NCBI GenBank assembly: GCA_013215175.1
Contig: JABSRH010000007.1
Location: 1-33,758, forward strand
Direction: 5' to 3'
DNA from: Parvularculaceae bacterium
GTDB lineage: Bacteria; Pseudomonadota; Alphaproteobacteria; Caulobacterales; Parvularculaceae
DNA length: 33,758 nucleotides
Below, piece after piece: positions 15,538 through 23,777 of this stretch. The notes beneath the pieces were generated by a model. The model ran no database searches, was not told the DNA's origin, and saw nothing but the letters and a program-made list of their open reading frames with translations. Both the position numbers and the translations under genes were made by a program. How positions within the stretch are numbered: the stretch's first letter is position 1; the number at the start of each line of letters is the position of its first letter.

Positions 15538-15606
15538 GCCCACCGGGCTCATCAGCACTGCAATTGGACTGCTCAGCTTGGTTGAGAGGCCTGTTCTTCT
15601 GCGTAG

Positions 15607-15642
15607 GGTTCCCCCGTGGATGGGACCACACGAGGGAGAACC
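15607..15642 (+). promoter_or_regulatory. 5'-leader hairpin covering the ribosome-binding site of the secreted DUF6345-like gene
   Basis: GGTTCCCC (15607-15614) pairs with GGGAGAACC (15634-15642, one bulged A). Inside, GTGG (15616-15619) pairs with CCAC (15626-15629), closing a six-base loop. The right arm is the GAGGGAG ribosome-binding site, so translation of the gene at 15648 could be limited unless the hairpin melts or is bound. Confidence 0.45.
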
Positions 15643-15647
15643 AAGAG

Positions 15648-17462
15648 ATGAGATCATTCAAACGTAGCGCCGCGTCGGTCATCGCGCTGATGGCCATGAG
15701 TGCGGCAGGCATGGGTAGCGCGACCGCCGAAGAGATGCCGATTTTCCGGGTCGATCCGGTGGCCGTTGATCAGGGCGAGGCGCAAGCCTTGCTCAGCAAG
15801 ATTGCGGGCACACCGAAGAGCGCCAAGCCAACCCTGCAATTGCAGCAAAAGCAAACGAGCCCGACGCTTCGAGCGCAACCGCAGCTGCGGAATGACAAAG
15901 TGCTGCAGCTGGAGCAGCAAAACCCCAAGCTGCGCCGCGCGCAGGATTTGCAGCTGGACCCCTCCATCTTCAAACCCGCCAAGGGCGCCCTGACCATGGG
16001 CTCCTACGTGGCGGAGCTAGACGAGGCCGGTGGCGGCATCTACCTCACCCATCGCGAGAAATTGTTCAGCCTGGAGAAGGTTGATCTTCCTTCGCAGAAC
16101 AACGCCGTCGAAATCGTCCGTGATGTCCTCAACGCTGGCGGCCTCTTGGAAGGCGGCGAAGGCGTCAAGTTCGACGTACGCGCCATCACCGAAACCGCCT
16201 ACCAAGGCGACGGAGAAAGTCAGCCCACGGTCACCGAACGCATCGTAACCTTCGGCGCCACGGTCGATACGCCCATGGGTCCCGTCGAGGTCACAGGTGG
16301 TGGCAGCGAATACGGCGTGGCCGTGGGCCAGGGCGGAGAAGTTATCTCCGTGGTCGGCGCTTTCAGGCCCGTCACAGGCATTGCCGGCACTGTGGACATT
16401 GCCTCCCCCGACGATGCGGTGGCGGCGTTTAAGAAAAGCGTCGACCTCGAATTCGCGGAACTCGAGGCGAAGCTCTACTACCATGCAAAGCCAGGATTTG
16501 AGCGCCAGACGGAGCTCCGCCCGGTTTACGCTATCATCGGCTCCTTCTACGAGGCGGGCGAACTCGTCCCCCTACGGACAACGTTCCTCGATGCCGCCAA
16601 ACTGGTCAGCATCTTCGAACCAGGCCCTCCTGCACCAAAAATCGAAAAGGACATCTTCAAACGCGATCGCCAGCGCGAGACCGATGACGGCGAGAAGTTT
16701 GGTCTCCTCGACCTTCTCTTTACGCCAGCCTACGCCGCCGAAGCCGACAAAGAGTGTGGCGCGGAATGGATCGGCACCTCGCAGGGTCTAAACGGATCCT
16801 CGGGCAACCGTCAGGGCTTCCTCGATGGCTGCCGCGACGAGGGTTGGCGTCGTGCCTTCGACTGGGGCAACCTGCTGATGTGGCCGAGCGACTTCCTCGC
16901 CAATGATGACCGGTGGGTCGATAGCGTGGATTTGCTCTTCTACACCGGCCACGCAGGGCCAAGCTCTTGGACAGCCACACAGCCAGGCACGACCAACACG
17001 GCAAGCATCCGCAACACGGACCTAGCCTCGGGACAGGACCATTGGGGCCGCAACGATCTTGAATGGCTGATCATTGCCGCTTGTGGACCCCACCAGCACA
17101 ATGGTTTTGTCGGCAGTACGAACAATGCCTTTGATCGTTGGCGTTCCGTGTTCGACGGATTGCACAATTTCTTAGGTTACGGCGCCGTAACTTTCGACAA
17201 CACCAGCGAAGGTCGCCGGTTCATGGAGCTCGTGCGTCGCGGTAACTCTGTGCACGAAGCATGGTTCCGTACCGCTCGCGAGGTGCAACCCGCCACCAAC
17301 GGTTGGTCAGCACCCAACGGCGACGACATCTATGTGACAGATATGTACGCCCATAACGGTGACCATTGCGCGAAGAACGAACGCATCCACGGCAGAGGTC
17401 AGTCCTGTGCCGACGTTCGGGGCAGCGGCCAGCGCCGTCACTTCTGGTGGCAGGGCACCTAA
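15648..17462 (+). CDS. large exported protein, DUF6345-like, putative clan CD cysteine peptidase
   Basis: A 604-residue protein with a signal peptide (MRSFKRSAASVIALMAMSAA, cleavage near ATAEE). A Gln/Leu-rich segment (QLQQKQTSPTLRAQPQLRN and after) precedes a long middle region of unknown fold. The C-terminal ~200 residues contain SVDLLFYTGHAGPS with His435 and LEWLIIAACGPHQ with Cys479. A hydrophobic strand ending in His-(Ala)-Gly and another ending in Ala-Cys is the arrangement of clan CD peptidases (gingipain, caspase, legumain), and this region resembles DUF6345. The 44-residue spacing is compatible. Activity is inference, and the N-terminal region could be a propeptide. A MarR gene lies upstream and a bidirectional terminator follows. 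Confidence 0.82.
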   Translation: MRSFKRSAASVIALMAMSAAGMGSATAEEMPIFRVDPVAVDQGEAQALLSKIAGTPKSAKPTLQLQQKQTSPTLRAQPQLRNDKVLQLEQQNPKLRRAQDLQLDPSIFKPAKGALTMGSYVAELDEAGGGIYLTHREKLFSLEKVDLPSQNNAVEIVRDVLNAGGLLEGGEGVKFDVRAITETAYQGDGESQPTVTERIVTFGATVDTPMGPVEVTGGGSEYGVAVGQGGEVISVVGAFRPVTGIAGTVDIASPDDAVAAFKKSVDLEFAELEAKLYYHAKPGFERQTELRPVYAIIGSFYEAGELVPLRTTFLDAAKLVSIFEPGPPAPKIEKDIFKRDRQRETDDGEKFGLLDLLFTPAYAAEADKECGAEWIGTSQGLNGSSGNRQGFLDGCRDEGWRRAFDWGNLLMWPSDFLANDDRWVDSVDLLFYTGHAGPSSWTATQPGTTNTASIRNTDLASGQDHWGRNDLEWLIIAACGPHQHNGFVGSTNNAFDRWRSVFDGLHNFLGYGAVTFDNTSEGRRFMELVRRGNSVHEAWFRTAREVQPATNGWSAPNGDDIYVTDMYAHNGDHCAKNERIHGRGQSCADVRGSGQRRHFWWQGT

Positions 17463-17500
17463 AGAACGACCTGCTCGCAAGGCACTCAGTACCTAAGCAT

Positions 17501-17530
17501 AAAAAAGGGGGCCGAGAGGCCCCCTTGTTC
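17501..17530. terminator. bidirectional rho-independent terminator
   Basis: A perfect 7-bp stem GGGGGCC/GGCCCCC (17507-17513 with 17518-17524, GAGA loop) is flanked by AAAAAA on the left and TTGTTCGTTCT on the right. On the minus strand the A-run becomes a T-run, so it terminates the converging cytochrome c gene well and the peptidase-like gene more weakly. Confidence 0.85.
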
Positions 17531-17554
17531 GTTCTGTCGATCGACCCGCGATCG

Positions 17555-18157
17555 TTAGCCAGCAGGCGCGGCTTCGACTGGTGGCTCACAAACAGGGTAC
17601 GGCGCTGCACCACCGTCACGGAGCGTGCCGAGGTAAGCGAGGATGTCGGCGCGTTTGTTGTCCTTGCGGATCTTCTGGTTCATCGCCGTCCCGTTGATGT
17701 AGGCAGCGCTGTCATAGAGATAGCCGTCGAGCTCTTCGTAGCTCCAAGCACCGTCATAGCCCTGCAGCGCCGCGGTGTAGCCATAGCCATCGACGCTACC
17801 AACTGCGCGGTCGAGCAAGTTCCAAAGTGCCGGGCCGGTGCCGTTGCCGCCGCCAGCTTCTAGGCTGTGGCACGAGGCGCAAAGCTTGGCACCCTTCTCA
17901 CCGCGAGCCGGGTCCGCGTTCGCGAGCAGACAGCCAAGCGAGATCTTTTCTTCCTCAACCGGCGCAGCGCCGCCGCCAACCAGCTCAACGTAAGGGATAT
18001 AAGCCAGGTGGAAGGGGTTCTCCTCGTCGTGCTTATCGTGATGATGGCCCTCGGCCAAAACCTCGAATGTGTGGATCACAACGGGGATACCCACAGCAAT
18101 CAAGAGAGTGACCAGAGCGGCCGCGGCCAACTTGTTACTGAAAAGTGGATCTTTCAT
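17555..18157 (-). CDS. membrane-anchored class I c-type cytochrome
   Basis: A 200-residue protein with an uncleaved N-terminal membrane helix (about 9-29) and a periplasmic cytochrome domain. The haem-binding CASCH is at 93-97, GPALWNLLDR follows, and Met159 in GTAMNQKI is the likely sixth ligand. The fold resembles cytochrome c552/CycM, a membrane-tethered electron donor between the bc1 complex and terminal oxidase; that role is inferred. Between helix and haem domain lies a His/Asp/Glu stretch (EGHHHDKHDEE), and the C-terminus is proline/alanine-rich. It is a single gene, ending at the bidirectional terminator. Confidence 0.93.
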   Translation of the reverse strand: MKDPLFSNKLAAAALVTLLIAVGIPVVIHTFEVLAEGHHHDKHDEENPFHLAYIPYVELVGGGAAPVEEEKISLGCLLANADPARGEKGAKLCASCHSLEAGGGNGTGPALWNLLDRAVGSVDGYGYTAALQGYDGAWSYEELDGYLYDSAAYINGTAMNQKIRKDNKRADILAYLGTLRDGGAAPYPVCEPPVEAAPAG

Positions 18158-18300
18158 ACTACCAAGCCTATTCGTTCACAGGGGAACTGCCGGACGGGTC
18201 CTAGAGTTCCCTTAACTTCGGCAGCCCATAGCTAACCCTTTTACGGACCGCAACGCGCTGATTGGGATCAAGCGCGTGATAAGTGAGAAAGACCGTCGTC

Positions 18301-19158
18301 ATGTCGACCATTGCCTATCAGGGTGAACCCGGCGCGTTCAGTGAGTTGTGCTGCGCTGCCTTTGCACCTGGCTATGAGCCCGTGGCCCGGCCGACCTTTG
18401 ACAAGGTTTTCGAGGCGGTCACGAGCGGCGAATGTGCCGCAGCCATGGTGCCCGTGGAAAATTCCCTCGCTGGCCGCGTCGACGATGTCTATCGCCTGCT
18501 ACCCGACCGCGGCGTGAAGGCCGTGGCTGAGCATTTCTTGCCTGTGCACATGCAGCTGATGACCGTGCCGGGCGCTGACCCGTCCAAACTGAAGGTGGTG
18601 CGCAGCCACCCCATGGCCCTGTCACAATGCCGGAAGATGATCCGCTCACGTGGCCTGATCCCCGATGCAGCACGCGATACGGCTGGCGCGGCCCGAGAGT
18701 TGCGCGACAATCCCTCACCAGAGGTCTGCGTGATTGCCCCCCGCAGCGCAGCGGAGCGGTATAACCTCGAGATCATCCAGCCCGACTGCCAAGATGCCGA
18801 CCGCAACGTGACGCGCTTCTTGCGCCTGTTACCTGAGGACCAAGAGGGCTGGCCGGAGCGCATCAATATGCCAATGCTCACCAGCTTTGTCTTCCGCGTT
18901 CGGAACATTCCGGCAGCGCTCTACAAATCGCTCGGCGGCTTCGCCACCAACGGCGTGAACATGACCAAACTCGAAAGCTACCAAGAAGACGCCAGCTTTG
19001 AAGCCACCCGCTTCCAAGCCGAGGCCGAAGGTCATCCCGACGACGCCAACCTAAAGCTCGCCTTCGAGGAGTTGAAATTCTTTACCGAAGACCGAAAGAT
19101 CATCGGCGTCTTCGCCGCCGACCCCTACCGCATCAGCCGCGTGGCGAAGGTCGTGTAA
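18301..19158 (+). CDS. pheA: prephenate dehydratase
   Basis: A 285-residue stand-alone prephenate dehydratase, converting prephenate to phenylpyruvate in phenylalanine synthesis. The start at 18301 gives MSTIAYQGEPGAFSE; an in-frame GTG exists at 18283 and its GAGAAAG better serves as the ribosome-binding site. The catalytic domain includes VPVENSLAGRV, the NVTRFLRL motif with the conserved Thr-Arg-Phe, and the C-terminal ACT domain (TSFVFRVRNIPAALYKSLGGFATNGVNMTKLESY) for feedback by phenylalanine. There is no fused chorismate mutase. It stands alone, divergent from the cytochrome c gene. Confidence 0.96.
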   Translation: MSTIAYQGEPGAFSELCCAAFAPGYEPVARPTFDKVFEAVTSGECAAAMVPVENSLAGRVDDVYRLLPDRGVKAVAEHFLPVHMQLMTVPGADPSKLKVVRSHPMALSQCRKMIRSRGLIPDAARDTAGAARELRDNPSPEVCVIAPRSAAERYNLEIIQPDCQDADRNVTRFLRLLPEDQEGWPERINMPMLTSFVFRVRNIPAALYKSLGGFATNGVNMTKLESYQEDASFEATRFQAEAEGHPDDANLKLAFEELKFFTEDRKIIGVFAADPYRISRVAKVV

Positions 19159-19186
19159 CCACCTCATTTAAAGCGTGTGCTGATTA

Positions 19187-19651
19187 TTATATGCGCAGGT
19201 CATGCATGCGTTGAACGAAATCATGTTCACCCGCATAGGCTAGTGTCTCGAGGCGGCGCATGCCCGTGCGAGCGTCGATCCGCGCCAACCCACGAATTAG
19301 CGGGTATTCACTCGTCAAAAGGTCCGCAATCGACCTGTCGAGCGACCACTTTAGCTCTCTCGCCAATAGGTAGTCAGGCGACACGCCTTCCTCAGTCAGA
19401 GCTTCCTCGCTTAGCTCGCGCGCGGTACTGGAAGCCTCACCCGCCAGACGCAGAGCCTCTCGACGCTGGTGCAGCTCCTTTGCGTAAGCCCAGTATGACG
19501 CACAATAGACGCGTTCACCGTCGACCATCACCCGAATTTCACCGTCTTCGTTCCGAGTCCAACGGTACTTGGTGAGATCAACGCGAACGCGCGTCTTCAA
19601 TTTGGGAGTGAAGCGCTCCTCGATCCGCTGTTTCAACTTCGACCAACGCAT
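19187..19651 (-). CDS. hypothetical protein, SF0329-like
   Basis: A 154-residue soluble-looking protein beginning WSKLKQRIEERFTPKLKTRVRVDLTKYRW, with VMVDGERVY and a middle helix rich in Arg, Glu and Leu. The opening resembles proteins annotated as SF0329 family, a group without assigned function; I recall this from memory with moderate certainty. There is no signal peptide, membrane helix or catalytic motif. The ribosome-binding site is AAGGA about ten bases before ATG. It converges on pheA with only 28 bases between the stops and no terminator seen. Confidence 0.72.
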   Translation of the reverse strand: MRWSKLKQRIEERFTPKLKTRVRVDLTKYRWTRNEDGEIRVMVDGERVYCASYWAYAKELHQRREALRLAGEASSTARELSEEALTEEGVSPDYLLARELKWSLDRSIADLLTSEYPLIRGLARIDARTGMRRLETLAYAGEHDFVQRMHDLRI

Positions 19652-19840
19652 GCGACTGAAATTCCTTGAACATACGAATCGAAACTAGTCTCCCTCCGCC
19701 TCAATTCAACCGGGTCATGCAGCGGCACCTTTGCGACGAACGCACTGAAATCAGCGACGAGCAGTAAGCCGAACCTGCGGCAGGGACTGGGCGTGGTGTC
19801 TCAAGAGCCTAACTTCCGTTGCCGGAAGAGGGGGCACTCC

Positions 19841-21511
19841 ATGACAAAACGTGTTGGTCTGTTGGTGAGCGGCATTGTGGCCGTGTTCTGCAACTTTTTG
19901 GCGAGCGCAGCCTTCGGCGAAATCACCGAGGATCAGGCGGCCACCATCCGCGCGTATATCGACGGCCTGGTGGAAGAGGGCGAACCGGGCATCGCCGTGG
20001 GCGTGGTCACCGGCGGCGAGGTGACCTTTGAGCATTACGTGGGCCTTGCCAACCTCGATATTCCCAGCCCCATCGGACCGAAATCGCGGTTCAACGTCGC
20101 CTCGAACGCCAAACAGTACACGGCACTGATGGTCTTGGAGCTGGCAGAAGAAGGCAAGGTTGATCTGTCCAAGGACTTCCGAACGTTTCTTCCCGGCGCC
20201 ATGCCCGAGGTGGACGAGACGATCACGGTTGCCCAACTGATCACGCACACAAGCGGCGTGAGAGAAATCAGTGAGCTGTGGGGCTTAACCGGCGTGACGT
20301 GGTACGAGCGGCCCTTCGATAGCGGCGACGCCATGGACATGCTCAATGGCCAGAACGCACTCAATTTCAGGCCGGGCACGAAGTTTCTCTACAGCAACTC
20401 CAACTATATTCTGCTGGCCGAGCTTGTGGAGGCCGTCACCGAGACACGCTTTCACCGCTACGCGAAGGCTTTCTTCGAAGCGCGTAAAATGCCCAGCACC
20501 TACTGGCGTCGGCGCTATGGCGAGGTCGTCCCCAACATGGCGCGCCCTTACATGCAATGGTCGGGCTGGCTCGAGAACCCCACAATCGCGAACACGTATG
20601 GCGACGGTTTCCTTTACACCACGCTCCGTGATCAGATGGCCTGGGAGAAACAGATCTGGGGTCACAACACCACCCTGCCGAGCGGATTGATTGCCAAGAG
20701 CCAGCTTCCTGTCGAAGATCAGCATACCAGCACATATGGCTATGGCATCGAGATTGGAAACTTCAATGGCTTGCCAAGTGTTTGGCATGTTGGCAGCACA
20801 GGCGGCGCCAATGCCTACACGTTGCGCCTAACGGACCAACAAACATCCATCGTCGTCATGGGCAACACCGGACAAGTCAGTGTCGTTGGCGTTGGCCAAC
20901 GCGTGGCAGAAACACTGTTCGCCGACGACTTCGTTGAAGGCGCCAGCAACTTCCCCGCCCGACCCGAGACCATCGGTAAGCCGATCAATCCGCAGGACTA
21001 TTTGGGCCTCTACCAGCTCAATTCGGGCACCATTATGCGGATCGTCTTGCGCGACGGTGAGCTCTTTCGCGAGATTGAAGGTGCCGACCCGGTTCGTCTG
21101 CTCCCAGAGGAAGGTAACATCTACCTCTATGAGACCATTGATGACCTGCGGATCGCTTTCTTTGTCGGCGACGATGGGCGGCCCACGTTCGGCATCTATG
21201 CGCCCTACCAGGGAACCCAAACCGCCACTCTGCTCGACCCAACCCCCGAAAATGAGCGAGACAAGAAGCGCCTCGAAGGCACCTTCGTCAACGCTGAAAC
21301 CGGGACAGAAATCGTTCTGCGCCACGTTGAGGGCAATGAGTTCAAGTGGATCAAAAATGGCCGTGAGCGTGATGCTAAGCTGATTGGCAAGAATTACCTG
21401 ACCTCGAACAGCTACCGCATCCGCGTTCAACGCCGCGGCTCGCGGTCGGCGACGGGTCTCCTCGTGGACAATGACCGTATTCGCAACGTTGTGTTTGACC
21501 GCGTGGACTAG
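19841..21511 (+). CDS. exported serine hydrolase of the beta-lactamase/DD-peptidase fold
   Basis: A 556-residue protein with a signal peptide (MTKRVGLLVSGIVAVFCNFL, cleavage after AAFG). The class C beta-lactamase-like domain has the catalytic SNAK (Ser88, Lys91), the YSN triad (Tyr184, Asn186) and a C-terminal WHVGSTGG in place of KTG. A C-terminal beta-rich domain (from about residue 385, DYLGLYQLNSGTIMRIVLRDGELF) resembles the add-on domains of such hydrolases. HVG rather than KTG points to esterase or peptidase rather than true penicillin resistance; the substrate is unknown. A short hairpin (19813-19828, CTTCCG/CGGAAG) sits just before its ribosome-binding site. It converges on the next gene with a four-base overlap. 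Confidence 0.92.
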   Translation: MTKRVGLLVSGIVAVFCNFLASAAFGEITEDQAATIRAYIDGLVEEGEPGIAVGVVTGGEVTFEHYVGLANLDIPSPIGPKSRFNVASNAKQYTALMVLELAEEGKVDLSKDFRTFLPGAMPEVDETITVAQLITHTSGVREISELWGLTGVTWYERPFDSGDAMDMLNGQNALNFRPGTKFLYSNSNYILLAELVEAVTETRFHRYAKAFFEARKMPSTYWRRRYGEVVPNMARPYMQWSGWLENPTIANTYGDGFLYTTLRDQMAWEKQIWGHNTTLPSGLIAKSQLPVEDQHTSTYGYGIEIGNFNGLPSVWHVGSTGGANAYTLRLTDQQTSIVVMGNTGQVSVVGVGQRVAETLFADDFVEGASNFPARPETIGKPINPQDYLGLYQLNSGTIMRIVLRDGELFREIEGADPVRLLPEEGNIYLYETIDDLRIAFFVGDDGRPTFGIYAPYQGTQTATLLDPTPENERDKKRLEGTFVNAETGTEIVLRHVEGNEFKWIKNGRERDAKLIGKNYLTSNSYRIRVQRRGSRSATGLLVDNDRIRNVVFDRVD

Positions 21512-21765
21512 CGCTTCTCGATCAAGTTTTGTTCGATCACCGCTGTCTGGCGCTCAACAACGTCAGACAGCCTACTGATTGTCTCTTGATCGCGGTCGCG
21601 TTCCTTTTTCAGCGCTTCGATCTCGTCTTCGAGATCAGCACGGATGCGACCTCGGATTTGCTCAAACGCGGCGCGCGCCAAGCCAGACCCTGGCAAGAAA
21701 TCAAAGGCCACCTCGGCCATGGAGCGATACCAGGATGGGCCACGACGTGGAGCTTGCTCATCCAT
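21508..21765 (-). CDS. small coiled-coil protein, function unknown
   Basis: About 85 residues from ATG 21765; the frame is open to 21792. The C-terminal half is a strongly charged heptad-like helix (IRGRIRADLEDEIEALKKERDRDQETISRLSDVVERQ), predicted coiled coil. The N-terminal half is short and aromatic. It overlaps the stop of the preceding gene by eight bases, so it is probably the last gene of nudC-X-Y. There are no recognised domains or membrane segments. The function is not known. Confidence 0.72.
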   Translation of the reverse strand: MDEQAPRRGPSWYRSMAEVAFDFLPGSGLARAAFEQIRGRIRADLEDEIEALKKERDRDQETISRLSDVVERQTAVIEQNLIEKR

Positions 21766-22024
21766 CGCGCTTCCCCAGTTTGGCCAAGACATCTTCCGCC
21801 CGCGCCATCACCTCGTCGGCCTTGAGGCGCACATCAAAACCCTTCGTCACCGTGGTTCGGGCATCAGTCTTGCGGCGAGCCAGCCAAGCTTGGTAGTCCG
21901 GACCCAGAAGGTCGTCATCAGACATCCGGTTGAGATCGCCGGAAGTGCGAGCAACAATCTCCGCACCAGGGCCTTCGGTAGGCACAGGTAAAGGAGGCAA
22001 CTCATCCTTGGAACGCTCAGACAA
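21758..22024 (-). CDS. small hypothetical protein downstream of nudC
   Basis: About 88 residues, starting at TTG 22024, two bases after the nudC stop. The sequence is MSERSKDELPPLPVPTEGP at the start, then SDDDLLGPDYQAWLARRKTDA and a Lys/Glu-rich C-terminal helix. The frame extends to 22084 inside nudC, and other starts are possible because no good ribosome-binding site precedes TTG. It is hydrophilic with no signal peptide. It overlaps the coiled-coil gene after it by eight bases, and coupling suggests a shared role, but none is recognisable. Confidence 0.65.
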   Translation of the reverse strand: MSERSKDELPPLPVPTEGPGAEIVARTSGDLNRMSDDDLLGPDYQAWLARRKTDARTTVTKGFDVRLKADEVMARAEDVLAKLGKRDG

Positions 22025-22026
22025 AA

Positions 22027-22929
22027 CTACCGACCCAACCACTTCTTGATCAGCTGGTGGGCAATCGTGAAACGCGGCGGGCACATGATGTCATGCTCAC
22101 CATCGAAGACTGCGCTTGCCTCTTCCCGGGAAAACCAGCGGGCATCCACAATTTCGTCAGGGTCGAGATGAAGTTCTGTGCCCTCCACCTCGGCCATGAA
22201 ACCCATCATGAGGCTCGACGGAAACGGCCATGGCTGGCTGAAATGGTAGTCCATGGTCTTCGCAACGAGGCCCACTTCTTCCAGCAGCTCGCGAGCACCG
22301 CATTGCTCTAAAGTCTCGCCGGGCTCCAGATAACCAGCGAACGCACTCATAAAGCCCTCGGGGAAGTGAGGCCCGCGGCCCAGGCAAATTGAGTTCCCAT
22401 GGATCGGCAGCACAATCGCGACGGGGTCCGTACGCGGAAAATGCTCAACCTTCGTGCGTGGGTTCACGCGTTTGGCGCCACCTTCCGCACTCTCGGTAAA
22501 ATCGCCGTTCTTGGCGCAATACTTGTTGCGACGGTGCCAATCGAGCAACCAGCTGGCCTGCCCCACCACCGCCAGCTCTTCTGCCTTCAAGAACCCAGCC
22601 GCGGTGCGAACAGCCGTATACGACCCAATATCAGCCATCGGAGCATCAGCTGCGTTCGAAACATCGACAGCATAGATCGGCCGCTCGGCCCAAAGGCCGA
22701 GGAACACAACCTCACGGTCCATGGGCAATGCGCCGAGCGCATCCATGGTGAGCCACTGAATGGACCCTAACTTGCCCTCGCGCTTGAGCAGGGGCTCGCC
22801 GCGATACATCAACAACAGCTTAGCATCGGGGCGCTTGACTTGCTCATCGAGCCAGGCCTGGTTCTTCCGTTGCACCCCGGCGCGATCGATGGGGTTCTCA
22901 CAAAAGGCGTTCGGGTTTCCGTACAGCAT
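22027..22929 (-). CDS. nudC: NAD(+) diphosphatase NudC, zinc-ribbon residues lost
   Basis: A 300-residue NudC-type hydrolase, cleaving NAD(H) to NMN(H) and AMP and, in E. coli, removing NAD caps from RNA. The Nudix box GYLEPGETLEQCGARELLEEVGL (from about residue 199) and the family signature SQPWPFP (231-237) are intact. In the usual zinc ribbon (Cys-x2-Cys ... Cys-x2-Cys) only Cys138 remains (YCAKNG); the later pair reads NPRT, so zinc is probably not bound. The start ATG has GAGAGAC upstream. Two small genes follow directly, suggesting an operon. Confidence 0.94.
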   Translation of the reverse strand: MLYGNPNAFCENPIDRAGVQRKNQAWLDEQVKRPDAKLLLMYRGEPLLKREGKLGSIQWLTMDALGALPMDREVVFLGLWAERPIYAVDVSNAADAPMADIGSYTAVRTAAGFLKAEELAVVGQASWLLDWHRRNKYCAKNGDFTESAEGGAKRVNPRTKVEHFPRTDPVAIVLPIHGNSICLGRGPHFPEGFMSAFAGYLEPGETLEQCGARELLEEVGLVAKTMDYHFSQPWPFPSSLMMGFMAEVEGTELHLDPDEIVDARWFSREEASAVFDGEHDIMCPPRFTIAHQLIKKWLGR

Positions 22930-23104
22930 CAGGTCTCTCGACTTTCATCTCAGCCCCTAGATATTGGTGATGCCGATAAAGGGCTCGTGAATCCAGATTG
23001 GCTTCTGTCAAATTTTATCAGCAATCGGCTGAGGGCCATCAGACCCGCGGTGTCTCTTAGTCATGAGAGAGTTATGCGTTTGGCGACGCGGGTAGGAGTA
23101 AACC

Positions 23105-23392
23105 ATGAAATCAATGATCTTAGCGACCACAGCTGCGCTGACGCTGACCGGATGCGCGGGCCTTGAGGTTCGCGAAGCCCGCTCAGCCGATTGGGCTGGT
23201 CAGCAGGGTGAGCCAGGGTCGCCAGACGAACTCCTCTGCCGCCAAGAAAAAGTCGCGGGCTCCATCCTCCGCAAGCGGGTCTGCATGACCCGTGCGGAGC
23301 GCGCCGCTATCAAAGAAGACAGCGAAGACGCGACACGGAGCATCCAGGATACCGCGTTGCGTGGCTGCGCTGGCAGCAGTTGCGGCGGCTAA
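23105..23392 (+). CDS. small lipoprotein, first of two tandem paralogues
   Basis: A 95-residue protein with a lipoprotein signal ending in LTGC (lipidated Cys17). The mature part has GEPGSPDELLCRQEKVAGSILRKRVCMTRAERAAIKEDSE, shared almost residue for residue with the next gene, and a Cys-rich tail (RGCAGSSCGG). The two inner cysteines (LLCRQ and RVCMT) are about 15 apart and could pair in the periplasm. The ribosome-binding site is AGGAG. The function is unknown. The paralogue starts 94 bases after the stop, on the same strand. Confidence 0.82.
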   Translation: MKSMILATTAALTLTGCAGLEVREARSADWAGQQGEPGSPDELLCRQEKVAGSILRKRVCMTRAERAAIKEDSEDATRSIQDTALRGCAGSSCGG

Positions 23393-23486
23393 AAACGATA
23401 TTGTGTTCTCGTCAGCTGTTGCAGTGCGAGAGCCAAGCCTACATCATGATTATCAATAAAGGTCATCGTTGGGAAAGGACCACCTC

Positions 23487-23777
23487 ATGAAAAACCTCCT
23501 CTTGGCAGCCGCCACTTGCGCCCTGCTCTCGGCTTGCGCCGGCCTCGAAGTTCGCGAAGCCCGCACGGACGAAACGCAGCTGGCTGGCGGCGAGCCAGGC
23601 TCACCTGACGAGATGATCTGTAAGCAGGAAAAAGTCGCTGGGTCCGTGATCCGCAAGCGCGTCTGCATGACCCGCGCAGAACGCGACGCCATCAAAGAAG
23701 AGAGCGCGAGCGGTGTCCGCGGTGCTCAAGGCCAAGGCCTCACCGGCTGCGCAGCTGGCGCCAGCTGCGGCATCTAA
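23487..23777 (+). CDS. small lipoprotein, second of two tandem paralogues
   Basis: A 96-residue protein with a lipobox LSAC (Cys17), GLEVREAR directly after it as in the first copy, and EPGSPDEMICKQEKVAGSVIRKRVCMTRAERDAIKEES. The four cysteines outside the lipobox are in the same places as in the neighbour, and the tail (TGCAAGASCGI) is longer and more Ala/Gly-rich. The start is placed at ATG 23487 (AAAGGA before it), with the longer frame from 23469 ignored. It overlaps the converging regulator gene by four bases, with no terminator seen. The function is unknown. Confidence 0.84.
   Translation: MKNLLLAAATCALLSACAGLEVREARTDETQLAGGEPGSPDEMICKQEKVAGSVIRKRVCMTRAERDAIKEESASGVRGAQGQGLTGCAAGASCGI

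Noticed and set aside
19813-19828. Short hairpin CTTCCG/CGGAAG before the serine hydrolase gene as a regulatory element
   Set aside because: Only six base pairs, just outside the ribosome-binding site; too weak to claim on its own.
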